From Stenotrophomonas sp. UBA2302 (GTDB taxonomy: Bacteria > Pseudomonadota > Gammaproteobacteria > Xanthomonadales > Xanthomonadaceae): a stretch of DNA of 13,920 bases. Numbering within the stretch: position 1 is the first letter of the stretch; each line of letters begins with the position of its first letter. Below, piece by piece: positions 7,866-13,920 of the stretch. Both the position numbers and the translations under genes were made by a program. The DNA is taken from assembly GCA_002345545.1 (NCBI GenBank), contig DDVW01000078.1, forward strand, positions 1 through 13,920, given 5' to 3'. The notes under the pieces are model-generated. The model was not told the DNA's origin. It worked only from the letters and a program-made list of their open reading frames with translations, and did not search any database.

Positions 7866-8076
7866 GGCGGACGTTGCTCCAGTACAAGGCGCTCCAGTCT
7901 AGGAAGCGGCTCCGCCCGCGTCGAGCGCAGAAGCGTGCCGGGCAGCCGCGGGCGTGCTTGATCTTCGGTTCGGTGGGTACTGGCCGACCGCGTAGGCAGC
8001 CCGGAGGGCGGTGTTCTGCAGGGCGCGACATGAGTCGCGACACGGTGCGGCCACACGGCCCCCCTGCGGCAGGCGT
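7866..8076. other. Intergenic region before the thioesterase gene
   Basis: A 211-base gap between the DUF488 stop and the thioesterase start, both on the minus strand. It should hold the thioesterase promoter in its left part, but I see no convincing -35/-10 pair. Its right part carries the hairpins listed separately. No coding region with a ribosome binding site was found. Confidence 0.5.
8024..8060. repeat. Tandem short hairpins, possibly a REP-like element or terminator
   Basis: Two adjacent inverted repeats. The first is CGCGAC, loop ATGA, GTCGCG at 8024-8039 (6-bp perfect stem). The second is GGCC, loop ACAC, GGCC at 8049-8060. They lie just downstream of the DUF488 stop on the minus strand, where a terminator or a REP-like palindromic repeat would be expected. 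There is no T-tract on either strand. The GCGACATGAGTCGCGAC string resembles short extragenic palindromes common in Xanthomonadaceae and pseudomonads, but its copy number in this genome cannot be seen from one window. Confidence 0.45.
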
Positions 8077-8628
8077 TCATTGCCCGCCGAACAGGTCCGG
8101 CTGCGGCGGCGGATAGGTCAACACCCCGTCCTGCAAGCGGGCGCTGTCGGCAAGCACATGGGTCTGCGCGTGGCCGGCATCGAGGATATGCACCACCTCG
8201 ATGCCGCGCGCGGTGAGCACATCGGCGATCAACCGGCGATGGCAGCGCCACCACACCACCTCGGCACACAGCATCGCGGTGCGTCGCCGTGCGGCCAGCT
8301 GCAGCAGCCGCGCCAGGCCATCGGCGAACTCGGCGCTCGACAGGTGGTCGGCATAGCCCTGGAAGGCGGCATTGCGCCAGGCACCGTTGGGCGAGCCCGG
8401 CTGCACCCGGCGGCGCCCGCCCAGTTGCGGCAACCACTGGTACTCCACACCGTCCCGGGGCAGCTGGGCGGCCATCGCCTCGCCGGCGAACCACGGATGG
8501 CGACGTGAGCCGGGAAAGCGGCGCACATCGGCGACCGCCTCGATGCCATAGTCGCGCAGCAGTGCCAGGAACACCTCCCAGCTGCGGGTGGAGTGGCCGA
8601 TGCTCCAGACGGTGGCGAGCCCGCCCAC
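8077..8628 (-). CDS. DUF488 domain-containing protein
   Basis: A 183-residue protein of the DUF488 family, function unknown. Family hallmarks are visible: SIGHSTRSWEVF near the N-terminus, DVRRFPGSRRHPWF, an LGGRRR segment, and the Cys-containing LCAEVVWWRCHRRLIADVL near the C-terminus. The length is typical (about 170-190). No ATG exists near the family start. I chose the GTG at 8628, one base after the stop of the DUF2945 gene, which gives MGGLATVWSIGHS and suggests translational coupling. The frame is open to 8874, but the extra residues overlap the DUF2945 gene in another frame and look non-coding. No signal peptide. The conserved Cys/His residues have led others to suspect a metal site or nucleic-acid role, but nothing is established. 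Confidence 0.88.
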   Translation of the reverse strand: MGGLATVWSIGHSTRSWEVFLALLRDYGIEAVADVRRFPGSRRHPWFAGEAMAAQLPRDGVEYQWLPQLGGRRRVQPGSPNGAWRNAAFQGYADHLSSAEFADGLARLLQLAARRRTAMLCAEVVWWRCHRRLIADVLTARGIEVVHILDAGHAQTHVLADSARLQDGVLTYPPPQPDLFGGQ

Positions 8629-8629
8629 C

Positions 8630-8842
8630 TCAGCGGATCTGGTGCAGTGCCGAGCCCTTGTGCACCGCCACGTGGTCGCTCGTGTCGCTGCGGATCTCGT
8701 ATTGCGGATCGTCCCGGCTGCAGTGGCGGGTATAGCCCTTCCAGTCGAAATCCTGCACATGCACGCGGGTGATATGGCCGCTGACATGGCCGGCCTCGGA
8801 ATTCCAGCTGACGTGGTCGCCCACCTTGAAGGCATGGCCCAT
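8630..8842 (-). CDS. DUF2945 family small protein (HVA1/TUDOR-like)
   Basis: A 70-residue protein of the DUF2945 family, sometimes named hypervirulence-associated TUDOR-domain protein. The whole protein is one small beta-rich domain with the family pattern: FKVGDHVSWNSEAGHVSG near the start, DDPQYEIRSD in the middle and AVHKGSAL near the end. The ATG at 8842 has a good GGAGAA (8848-8853 on the plus strand, read in reverse) five bases upstream. The frame is open to 8911, but the extra Arg-rich residues do not match the family. It is followed one base later by the DUF488 gene, so the two are surely co-transcribed. No function is established; the SH3/TUDOR-like fold suggests binding of nucleic acid or protein. 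Confidence 0.9.
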   Translation of the reverse strand: MGHAFKVGDHVSWNSEAGHVSGHITRVHVQDFDWKGYTRHCSRDDPQYEIRSDTSDHVAVHKGSALHQIR

Positions 8843-8882
8843 GACCGTTCTCCGGACGCGAAGGATGCCGCCATTGCAGCGC

Positions 8883-8901
8883 CGGCGGCGTTCAGCCGCC
8901 G
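8883..8901. other. Perfect 7-bp hairpin between PLD and DUF2945 genes
   Basis: CGGCGGC and GCCGCCG flank a 5-base loop (GTTCA on the plus strand) in the 69-base gap after the phospholipase D stop. There is no T-tract on the minus strand, so it is at best a weak or factor-dependent terminator or an mRNA-stabilising structure separating the DUF pair from the upstream operon. Confidence 0.35.
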
Positions 8902-8911
8902 TGAGCGGCAC

Positions 8912-10885
8912 TCACAGGATCGGCACCAGCCCGGCGCCGAACGCGGTCAGCATGCGTACCAGCAGCCACTTCGGCCCGACCGCCACCTCGGGGAAATCGC
9001 CCACGGCGGTATAGCACGCGTGGAAACGCGGATCCTGCCGGCGCAACGGAGCCGGGCACTCGGGGCCCGGCTGGAAGGCGTAGTCGGTGGCATAGCGCCA
9101 TGGCCAGAAATCCAGCACCGGCAGCGCTTCGGAGGCCTTGCCCAGGCTGTAGTTCAGGCCAGACAGCACCGGCACCTTCTGCCGCGGCGCCACCACCCAG
9201 GAATTGTCCGGGTGGATATCGCGCAGGATGCTCTGCGCCAGCGCCTCGGCAAACACCGGGTCCTCGATGATCACCGCGCCCTCGGTGTTGTAGTTCTCGC
9301 TGCGCGGATCGAAGTTGTGGGTGCCGATCACGCCGATGCGACGGTCCACCACCAGCGACTTGGCATGCAGGCCCATGCGCGCACCGCGCCGGGTGACCGG
9401 CAGCGGCCGGTTGGTCGCGCGCGTGCTCAGGAACGATGGCCGGGTTTCGGTGCGCAGCACCTCCCGTTCCACCTCGATGCCATAGTCACCGGGACGCCGT
9501 CCGGAACCGCTGCCGCGCACGTTGCTGCCGGCGGCGCTGCCGCCCAGCACCCGGCTGCGCGAGGAACCGTCGCCGCGCTCCTCTTCCGGCTCCGGCGGCG
9601 GTTGCCAGCCGCTCACCGGCGCGTCCAGCGGGAACGGCTTGTATTCGTAGATATTGAAGCCGAGCTCGCGCAGGTTGCGGCGCTTGTACTTGTAGGACAG
9701 CGCATAGACGATCGGGTTGTCGGTCGCCGCCAGACTGTTGGTGGACACCACCACGCGCGGCGGCTCGGCCCGCTGGCGCAGACTCTTGAACAGCGCCTGC
9801 GCCGGCTCGGACAGCACCAGGTAGGGCGTCTGCAGCAGCACCTCCTGCTCGGCGCCGGCGATCAACGCATCCAGCTCCGGCTCGGGTGAGTGCGGGCCCT
9901 CGGGAGGTGCCGCCTTGCGGTCACGGCGGTGCTTGCGCGGCAGGTCGGCGACATAGCTGACCGAGCGTACCGGCAGCGCGGTATCGACAAATTCGCTGGT
10001 GATGAGCGCGGCATCGGTGGCTTCGCCGATGACCCGCTCCACGCGCTCGGGCCGGCGGAAATCCGCCACCGGCAGGGCCGGCACGCCCTGCTCCAGCAAC
10101 AGCCGGCCGACATCGTTCAGGCGCCCGGCCTCGACGCTGCGGCGCGCCTTCCAGAACGCCTGGAAGTTGGCCGCCATCTCGCGCACTTCCGGCCCGGCCA
10201 CCATCACATCGCGGTCGCGGAAGTTGTACTCGTGGTCCCAGTCGTAATAGTCGTCCTGGTAATTGCGCCCACCGACCACGCCGATCACATCGTCGATCAC
10301 CAGCAGCTTGTTGTGCATGCGCTGGTTGAAGCGGCGGAAGCAGCACAGCACGCTGCCGGCATAGTCGAAGTAGTTGAGCTTGGCCTTGCCGAAGGTCGGG
10401 TTGTAGACCCGCAGCTCGAAGTTCACGTGCGCGCCGGCCAGCGCTGCAAGCATGCGCACATCGGAAATGGCCGACAGCTGGTCGATCAGCACCCGCACCT
10501 TGACCCCGCGGCGGGCGGCGGCCAGCAGTTCGTCGATCACCAGCCGCGCACTGTCGTCGGTATCGAAGATGTAGGTCTGCAGGTCGATCCGGCGGGTGGC
10601 GCTGCGGATCAGGTTCAGCCGCGCCACCAGCGACAGTTCGCCGTCATCGAGGATGGTGGCGTAATGGCGCGGTGCGTCGGGCCGGGATTCGGCCATGGCT
10701 TGCCCGCCGAGTGCGCGCAGCGGCGAATCCAGCGCACAGCGGTCCGGACTCTCACACGCCACCGCGTCCGAGCGCGCCGCCACCGCGATGCCGTGGGCGC
10801 GCTCCTGCTGTTGCGGCGACAGCGAGGCGCAGCCGCCGCCCAGCAGCACGCCGGCAAGCAGCAGCAGGCGCAACAGCAGGTTCAA
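8912..10885 (-). CDS. Phospholipase D superfamily lipoprotein (cardiolipin synthase ClsC-like)
   Basis: A 657-residue protein with two HKD motifs, the mark of the phospholipase D/cardiolipin synthase superfamily, which transfers phosphatidyl groups to water or alcohols. HKD1 is HNKLLVID (His191, Lys193, Asp198) followed by GGRN; HKD2 is HAKSLVVD (His507, Lys509, Asp514) followed by GTHNFDPRS. The N-terminus is a short hydrophobic leader ending in LLGGGC, with Cys19 as likely lipidation site, so the enzyme is probably anchored on the periplasmic side. The lipobox is imperfect (Gly at -3). The start is a TTG at 10885; it overlaps the yceI stop (TTGA) and is needed to include the leader, which supports it. 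Residues about 429-466 are a Pro/Glu then Gly/Ser/Arg-rich low-complexity insert before HKD2. A C-terminal extension of about 100 residues follows the second HKD region. Both sites look intact, so activity is likely; the substrate is inferred. Confidence 0.9.
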   Translation of the reverse strand: MNLLLRLLLLAGVLLGGGCASLSPQQQERAHGIAVAARSDAVACESPDRCALDSPLRALGGQAMAESRPDAPRHYATILDDGELSLVARLNLIRSATRRIDLQTYIFDTDDSARLVIDELLAAARRGVKVRVLIDQLSAISDVRMLAALAGAHVNFELRVYNPTFGKAKLNYFDYAGSVLCCFRRFNQRMHNKLLVIDDVIGVVGGRNYQDDYYDWDHEYNFRDRDVMVAGPEVREMAANFQAFWKARRSVEAGRLNDVGRLLLEQGVPALPVADFRRPERVERVIGEATDAALITSEFVDTALPVRSVSYVADLPRKHRRDRKAAPPEGPHSPEPELDALIAGAEQEVLLQTPYLVLSEPAQALFKSLRQRAEPPRVVVSTNSLAATDNPIVYALSYKYKRRNLRELGFNIYEYKPFPLDAPVSGWQPPPEPEEERGDGSSRSRVLGGSAAGSNVRGSGSGRRPGDYGIEVEREVLRTETRPSFLSTRATNRPLPVTRRGARMGLHAKSLVVDRRIGVIGTHNFDPRSENYNTEGAVIIEDPVFAEALAQSILRDIHPDNSWVVAPRQKVPVLSGLNYSLGKASEALPVLDFWPWRYATDYAFQPGPECPAPLRRQDPRFHACYTAVGDFPEVAVGPKWLLVRMLTAFGAGLVPIL

Positions 10886-11451
10886 AGTTGTGGGGCGCCG
10901 GCAAGGCGCGCACGCAGGATGAAGATCACTCGGTCACTCAAGGCAAACTGCCAGCTGTCCATGCCGTAGCGTCCGCGCTGGACGGTGCCCCGGCTGATGA
11001 GGTCGCAATCATAGCCGGGGCGTTCGCATTCAGGCTCCTGCAGACGCAGCGTTTCACGGCGGCTGATGCCGCGGATGCTCAGTGTCCCGTCGATCTTGCC
11101 GCCACGCCGGGTGATATCCGGGTCATAGGGATCGGAACTGAACTCCACCACCGGGTGTTGTGCCGCATCGAAGAACTCCTCACCGCGCATCCAGCCGGTG
11201 TAACGGGGCTTGCCCGGGATCTCGACGTCGCGGGTGTACATGCGCAGCCGCACCTGGTGGCGGCCATCGGGCAACACCATGACCTGGCCGTCGAAGTTCG
11301 GAAACACCCCTTCGATGGTCTGCCCGAAGCGGGTGCGTATCTCGAAACCGAAACGCGAATGCGCCATGTCGAACTGCAGCGACTGGCCAGCGGAGGCCGG
11401 GCCCGCCAACAGCAGCAGCGTCAGCAGTACTCCCCAACGCGGTACCGGCAT
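10882..11451 (-). CDS. YceI family periplasmic protein
   Basis: A 189-residue YceI-family protein, a lipocalin-like beta-barrel that in characterised members binds polyisoprenoid or other amphiphilic lipids. The first 21 residues are a clear signal peptide (hydrophobic LLTLLLLAG then ASA cleavage), giving a periplasmic protein. Family features: FDMAHSRFGFEI just after the cleavage site, GVFPNFDGQV, WMRGEEFFDA, and GTLSIRGISRRETL. Two Cys in EPECERPGYDCD could form a disulfide. The ATG at 11451 follows the sixA stop by four bases, with a GGTGG within the end of sixA as ribosome binding site. Its stop overlaps the start of the phospholipase D gene by four bases, which points to coupled translation and a shared envelope role, perhaps handing a lipid to or from that enzyme (inference). 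Confidence 0.92.
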   Translation of the reverse strand: MPVPRWGVLLTLLLLAGPASAGQSLQFDMAHSRFGFEIRTRFGQTIEGVFPNFDGQVMVLPDGRHQVRLRMYTRDVEIPGKPRYTGWMRGEEFFDAAQHPVVEFSSDPYDPDITRRGGKIDGTLSIRGISRRETLRLQEPECERPGYDCDLISRGTVQRGRYGMDSWQFALSDRVIFILRARLAGAPQL

Positions 11452-11455
11452 GGAG

Positions 11456-11932
11456 TCACGGCCACCAGAATTCAGTCAACCGGGCGATGCCCGGCTCGAT
11501 CGCCGCGTCCATCGGCAGCGCCAGTACAGCCACCGATGCCGGCGGCATGCCACGGTAGTCGCCGGACTGGCCGCTGTGCATCAGCGCCACCAGCTGCTCC
11601 AGTCCGGGGTTGTGGCCGACGACCAGCACCCGTTCCACCTCGCGGTGCTCCTCGAGCAGCGCCGCCAGGGTACCGGGCATGGCCTCGTAGATGCGCGCTT
11701 CCAGCCGCTGCTCGACATAGCCGGTCTGCTCCAGCACCGCCTCCAGCGTCTCGCGCGTGCGGCGCGCCGGCGAACACAGCACCCGGTCCGGGACCAGCCG
11801 CTGGTCACGCAGCCAGCATCCGGCCGCCTCGGCCTCGGCCAGGCCCTGCGGGGACAGGGCACGATCGATGTCGGCCATCCCGGTGACCGCCGGTTCGGCA
11901 TGGGCATGTCGCAGCAGAATCAGTTCACGCAT
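11456..11932 (-). CDS. sixA: SixA-type phosphohistidine phosphatase (histidine phosphatase superfamily)
   Basis: A 158-residue member of branch 1 of the histidine phosphatase superfamily, SixA subfamily by length and motif. The catalytic RHAHAE (Arg8, His9) follows a beta strand at the N-terminus; other conserved parts are CSPARRTRETLEAV at 53-66 and the second catalytic His in VVGHNPGLE at 105-113. E. coli SixA removes phosphate from histidine phosphocarrier proteins, notably NPr of the nitrogen PTS; the partner here is not known. The ATG at 11932 is preceded by AGGAG ten bases upstream, which lies inside a perfect 10-bp palindrome GGAGTACTCC (11938-11947). The frame is open through the whole of parA but that is a shadow reading. 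It follows parA by 17 bases and precedes yceI by four. The name is given by family, not proven orthology. Confidence 0.87.
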   Translation of the reverse strand: MRELILLRHAHAEPAVTGMADIDRALSPQGLAEAEAAGCWLRDQRLVPDRVLCSPARRTRETLEAVLEQTGYVEQRLEARIYEAMPGTLAALLEEHREVERVLVVGHNPGLEQLVALMHSGQSGDYRGMPPASVAVLALPMDAAIEPGIARLTEFWWP

Positions 11933-11949
11933 GGTCGGGAGTACTCCTG

Positions 11950-12582
11950 TCAGACCTTGTTCAACCACTTGAGCAGCGGCGCCCAGTCCTGCTGGTGCTC
12001 GCGTACCTGTGCCGAGTGATAGTCGAACAGGCTGCGCCCGAGCCCGACCATCACCACGTAACTCTGGCTGTCGCGCAATTGCGCGACCACCTCGTAGGGC
12101 CACTGCGCCAGCATCTGCCGGGCCTGCTGCGAGGTCTGCGTCCACGGCTTGACCCGGTTGAGCACCAGCCCCACCGGCAGCGCGCGCGAATGCACCCGCT
12201 GGATCTTGGCCAGGCTGTTGAGGAAGCCGACGATGGCCTCGATGTCCAGCGCCGACGGCAGCACCGGCACCACCACCGCGTCGGCCACGTCGAGAAACCG
12301 CTCCAGGTCCGCGGCGTAGGCGCCGGCGGGGGCGTCGATGATGACCTGCTGGGTGCCGTCGGGAATGCGCTTCTCCCAGTCGCGGCGACGGTACACGTCC
12401 ACCGGCAGCACCGCGCTGTCCAGTTCCGCGCGGCGCTGCGCCCAGCGCGTGCTGGAGCCTTGCGGATCGGCATCGGCGATCACCGTGGCGTTGCCGGCCA
12501 GTGCCGAATGCGCGGCCAGATGGGTGGCGATGGTGGTCTTGCCGACGCCGCCCTTGGAACCGGCCACCAGGATCGTCTTCAT
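11950..12582 (-). CDS. ParA-family ATPase (orphan, no ParB beside it)
   Basis: A 210-residue ParA/MinD-type P-loop ATPase. It has the deviant Walker A KGGVGKTT at 10-17 with signature Lys10 and Lys15, a Walker A-prime-like DADPQGSS at 37-44, and Walker B VIIDAPAG at 80-87. Members position plasmids, chromosomes or protein complexes by ATP-dependent dimerisation on DNA or membrane. It lacks the N-terminal DNA-binding extension of plasmid ParA and is short, like orphan ParA proteins that position cellular cargo such as chemotaxis or secretion machinery. No parB or parS was seen in the window. The ATG at 12582 has a GAGGCG five bases upstream; the frame is open to 12966, over the divergent AAA gene, but that is a shadow. 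It is the first gene of the minus-strand operon. The cargo is unknown. Confidence 0.92.
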   Translation of the reverse strand: MKTILVAGSKGGVGKTTIATHLAAHSALAGNATVIADADPQGSSTRWAQRRAELDSAVLPVDVYRRRDWEKRIPDGTQQVIIDAPAGAYAADLERFLDVADAVVVPVLPSALDIEAIVGFLNSLAKIQRVHSRALPVGLVLNRVKPWTQTSQQARQMLAQWPYEVVAQLRDSQSYVVMVGLGRSLFDYHSAQVREHQQDWAPLLKWLNKV

Positions 12583-12715
12583 GCACGCCTCGTTTTCGCG
12601 GGACTGTCCGCAGCGTACACCGCCGCGCATCGCCAGAGGTAGTCGCCGGATCGACAGATCCTGCCGTGACCACCCGCCAGCTTTGTTATCGTGTCGGCCC
12701 CGGAATGGAACCGCC
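12583..12715. promoter_or_regulatory. Divergent intergenic region between parA and the AAA ATPase gene
   Basis: A 133-base gap between two divergent genes, which must hold a promoter for each. I see no convincing sigma-70 pair or operator. GTTATC near 12685 is a possible -10 for the plus-strand gene, without a clear partner. Confidence 0.4.
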
Positions 12716-13920
12716 ATGAGCGAACTGCAGGACCTCACCGCGCTGATCCGCGCCAACACGCCGCTGATCGTCATCCAGACACAGGATGAGGCCCGGATCG
12801 TGGAGCTGTTCCGGCAGGCGCTGATGCATGTGTGGCGGGCGCTGCACCGCTGGACGATCACCGAGGGCCTGCGCCGCATCGACCTGGACCGCGAGGACGA
12901 TCCGGTCGGCCCGCCCGATGCCAGCGCGGTGCTGCGCATGATCCAGCAGGCCGAGCAGCGCGGCATCTACCTGCTGCTCGATTTCCATCCCTACCTGGGC
13001 TACGCCAGCCACCAGCGGCTGCTGCGCGACATCCTCCAGCGCCGCCACAGCCAGCCGCATGTGATCGTGCTGGTCGGTGCCAGGGTCGAGCTGCCGGCCG
13101 AGCTGGAAGCGCTGGCGACCCGCTTCAATCCGCGCCTGCCCGATGCCAACGCGCTGCTGAAGATGCTGCGCGAGGAAGCCGGCGCCTATGCCGGTGAACA
13201 CGGCGGCCGGCGCGTGGAGGTGGACCAGGAAGCGGTGCAGCAGATCCTGCGCAACCTGCACGGACTCAGCCTCACCGACGCGCGCCGCATCGCCCGCCAG
13301 CTGATCTATCACGACGGTGCGCTGCGTGCCACCGATCTGCCGCAGCTGGCGAAGCTGAAATTCGAACTGCTCAACCGCAGCGGCCACCTGCACTACGACT
13401 ACGACTCGGCGCGCTTTGCCGACGTCGCCGGCGCGCACCGGCTCAAGCGCTGGATCGAGCAGCGGCGCGCGGTGTTCGTTTCCGGCAACGCGCCAGCGGG
13501 ACTGGACCCGCCCAAGGGCATGCTGCTGCTCGGCGTGCAGGGCTGCGGCAAGTCGATGCTGGCCAAGGCCACCGCCGCCGGCTTCGGCGTGCCGCTGCTG
13601 CGGCTGGACTTCGGCACGCTGTACAACAAGTACCACGGCGAAACCGAGAACAATCTGCGCGATGCGCTGGCCTCGGCCGAGCAGCTGGCACCGTGCGTGC
13701 TGTGGATCGACGAGATCGAGAAGGGGCTGGCCAGCAGCGGCGAGGACGGCGGCGTCTCGCGGCGGGTACTGGGCTACCTGCTGACCTGGATGGCCGAACG
13801 CAAGGCGCCGGTATTCATCGTCGCCACCGCCAACCAGGTGCACGAGCTGCCGGCCGAACTGCTGCGCAAGGGCCGCTTCGACGAGATCTTCTTCGTCGAC
13901 CTGCCCACCGCCGATACCCG
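12716..13920 (+). CDS. Ycf46-like AAA ATPase, 3' end outside the window
   Basis: The first 401 residues of an AAA protein; the frame is open to the right edge. Residues 1-225 form an N-terminal region of the kind found in Ycf46-type proteins, with a non-ATPase Rossmann-like strand pattern ([13 protein letters not shown] at 84-96, [12 protein letters not shown] at 116-127). The AAA module begins near 233: Walker A GVQGCGKS at 273-280, Walker [10 protein letters not shown] at 327-335, sensor-1 VATANQ at 369-374, and RKGRFDE at 384-390, which has the look of the arginine-finger segment. Ycf46-like proteins are about 490-500 residues, so about 90 are missing. No signal peptide or membrane segment is seen. 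The ATG at 12716 matches the family N-terminus (short, with [11 protein letters not shown] following); the ribosome binding site is weak. It is divergent from parA. In cyanobacteria Ycf46 affects carbon use, but no role is known in this group. Confidence 0.9.
   Translation, partial: MSELQDLTALIRANTPLIVIQTQDEARIVELFRQALMHVWRALHRWTITEGLRRIDLDREDDPVGPPDASAVLRMIQQAEQRGIYLLLDFHPYLGYASHQRLLRDILQRRHSQPHVIVLVGARVELPAELEALATRFNPRLPDANALLKMLREEAGAYAGEHGGRRVEVDQEAVQQILRNLHGLSLTDARRIARQLIYHDGALRATDLPQLAKLKFELLNRSGHLHYDYDSARFADVAGAHRLKRWIEQRRAVFVSGNAPAGLDPPKGMLLLGVQGCGKSMLAKATAAGFGVPLLRLDFGTLYNKYHGETENNLRDALASAEQLAPCVLWIDEIEKGLASSGEDGGVSRRVLGYLLTWMAERKAPVFIVATANQVHELPAELLRKGRFDEIFFVDLPTADT

Noticed and set aside
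8588..10969. Long plus-strand open frames (433 and 359 residues) opposite the PLD gene
   Set aside because: They are antisense to the HKD-containing gene and show composition typical of shadow frames without motifs.
11938..11947. Perfect 10-bp palindrome GGAGTACTCC before sixA
   Set aside because: It contains the ribosome binding site and lies inside the operon; a 10-bp palindrome is easily found by chance, so no operator is claimed.
11456..12673. A 405-residue fusion-like frame covering parA and sixA
   Set aside because: Only its last 158 residues (SixA) look like protein. The upstream part is an out-of-frame reading of parA, which has its own clear frame and start.
12686..13843. A 385-residue minus-strand open frame opposite the AAA ATPase
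   Set aside because: The plus strand encodes Walker A, Walker B and sensor motifs in a continuous frame; the minus frame has no recognisable domain.

Overview
The window is GC-rich, gene-dense bacterial chromosome. The gene repertoire suggests a gammaproteobacterium of the Xanthomonadaceae (Xanthomonas, Stenotrophomonas, Pseudoxanthomonas or a relative): a TPR-sulfotransferase fusion, a PAS/GAF/GGDEF/EAL protein, an orphan ParA beside a SixA-type phosphatase, and a Ycf46-like AAA protein. The genus is inferred from gene types and codon style; no RNA gene or species marker is present. I see no insertion sequence, tRNA, rRNA, CRISPR array, phage gene or integrase. Coding regions fill almost all of the window.

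Left block (48-4643, all minus strand). Four genes read right to left with gaps of 53, 58 and 15 bases, probably one operon: a PlsC-like acyltransferase, a YheT-type alpha/beta hydrolase, a TPR protein with a C-terminal sulfotransferase-like domain whose PAPS-binding motifs look degenerate, and a PEBP/YbhB-family protein. Acyl or lipid chemistry is the likely theme of the first two; the link to the others is only positional.

Middle block (4836-7865). A long plus-strand gene, divergent from the acyltransferase, encodes a cytoplasmic PAS-PAS-GAF-GGDEF-EAL cyclic-di-GMP enzyme. Its first PAS domain resembles that of the haem oxygen sensor DosP but appears to lack both haem ligands. Its EAL domain has all the usual catalytic residues. 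A YdiI/MenI-type hotdog thioesterase converges on it from the right.

Right block (8077-12582, minus strand). Reading right to left: an orphan ParA ATPase, a SixA-like phosphohistidine phosphatase, a secreted YceI protein, a probable lipoprotein of the phospholipase D/cardiolipin synthase superfamily, then a small DUF2945 protein and a DUF488 protein. Gaps among the first four are 17, 4 and -4 bases, so these are probably co-transcribed. The last two form their own tight pair (1-base gap), 69 bases after the phospholipase gene. YceI plus phospholipase D suggests envelope lipid work.

Right edge (12716-13920, plus strand). A Ycf46-like AAA ATPase starts divergently from parA and runs off the window.

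I did not find a clearly new defence, mobile or biosynthetic system. The most interesting points are the ligand-less DosP-like sensor, the degenerate TPR-sulfotransferase, and the conserved-looking but functionally uncharted ParA/SixA/YceI/PLD set facing an AAA ATPase.
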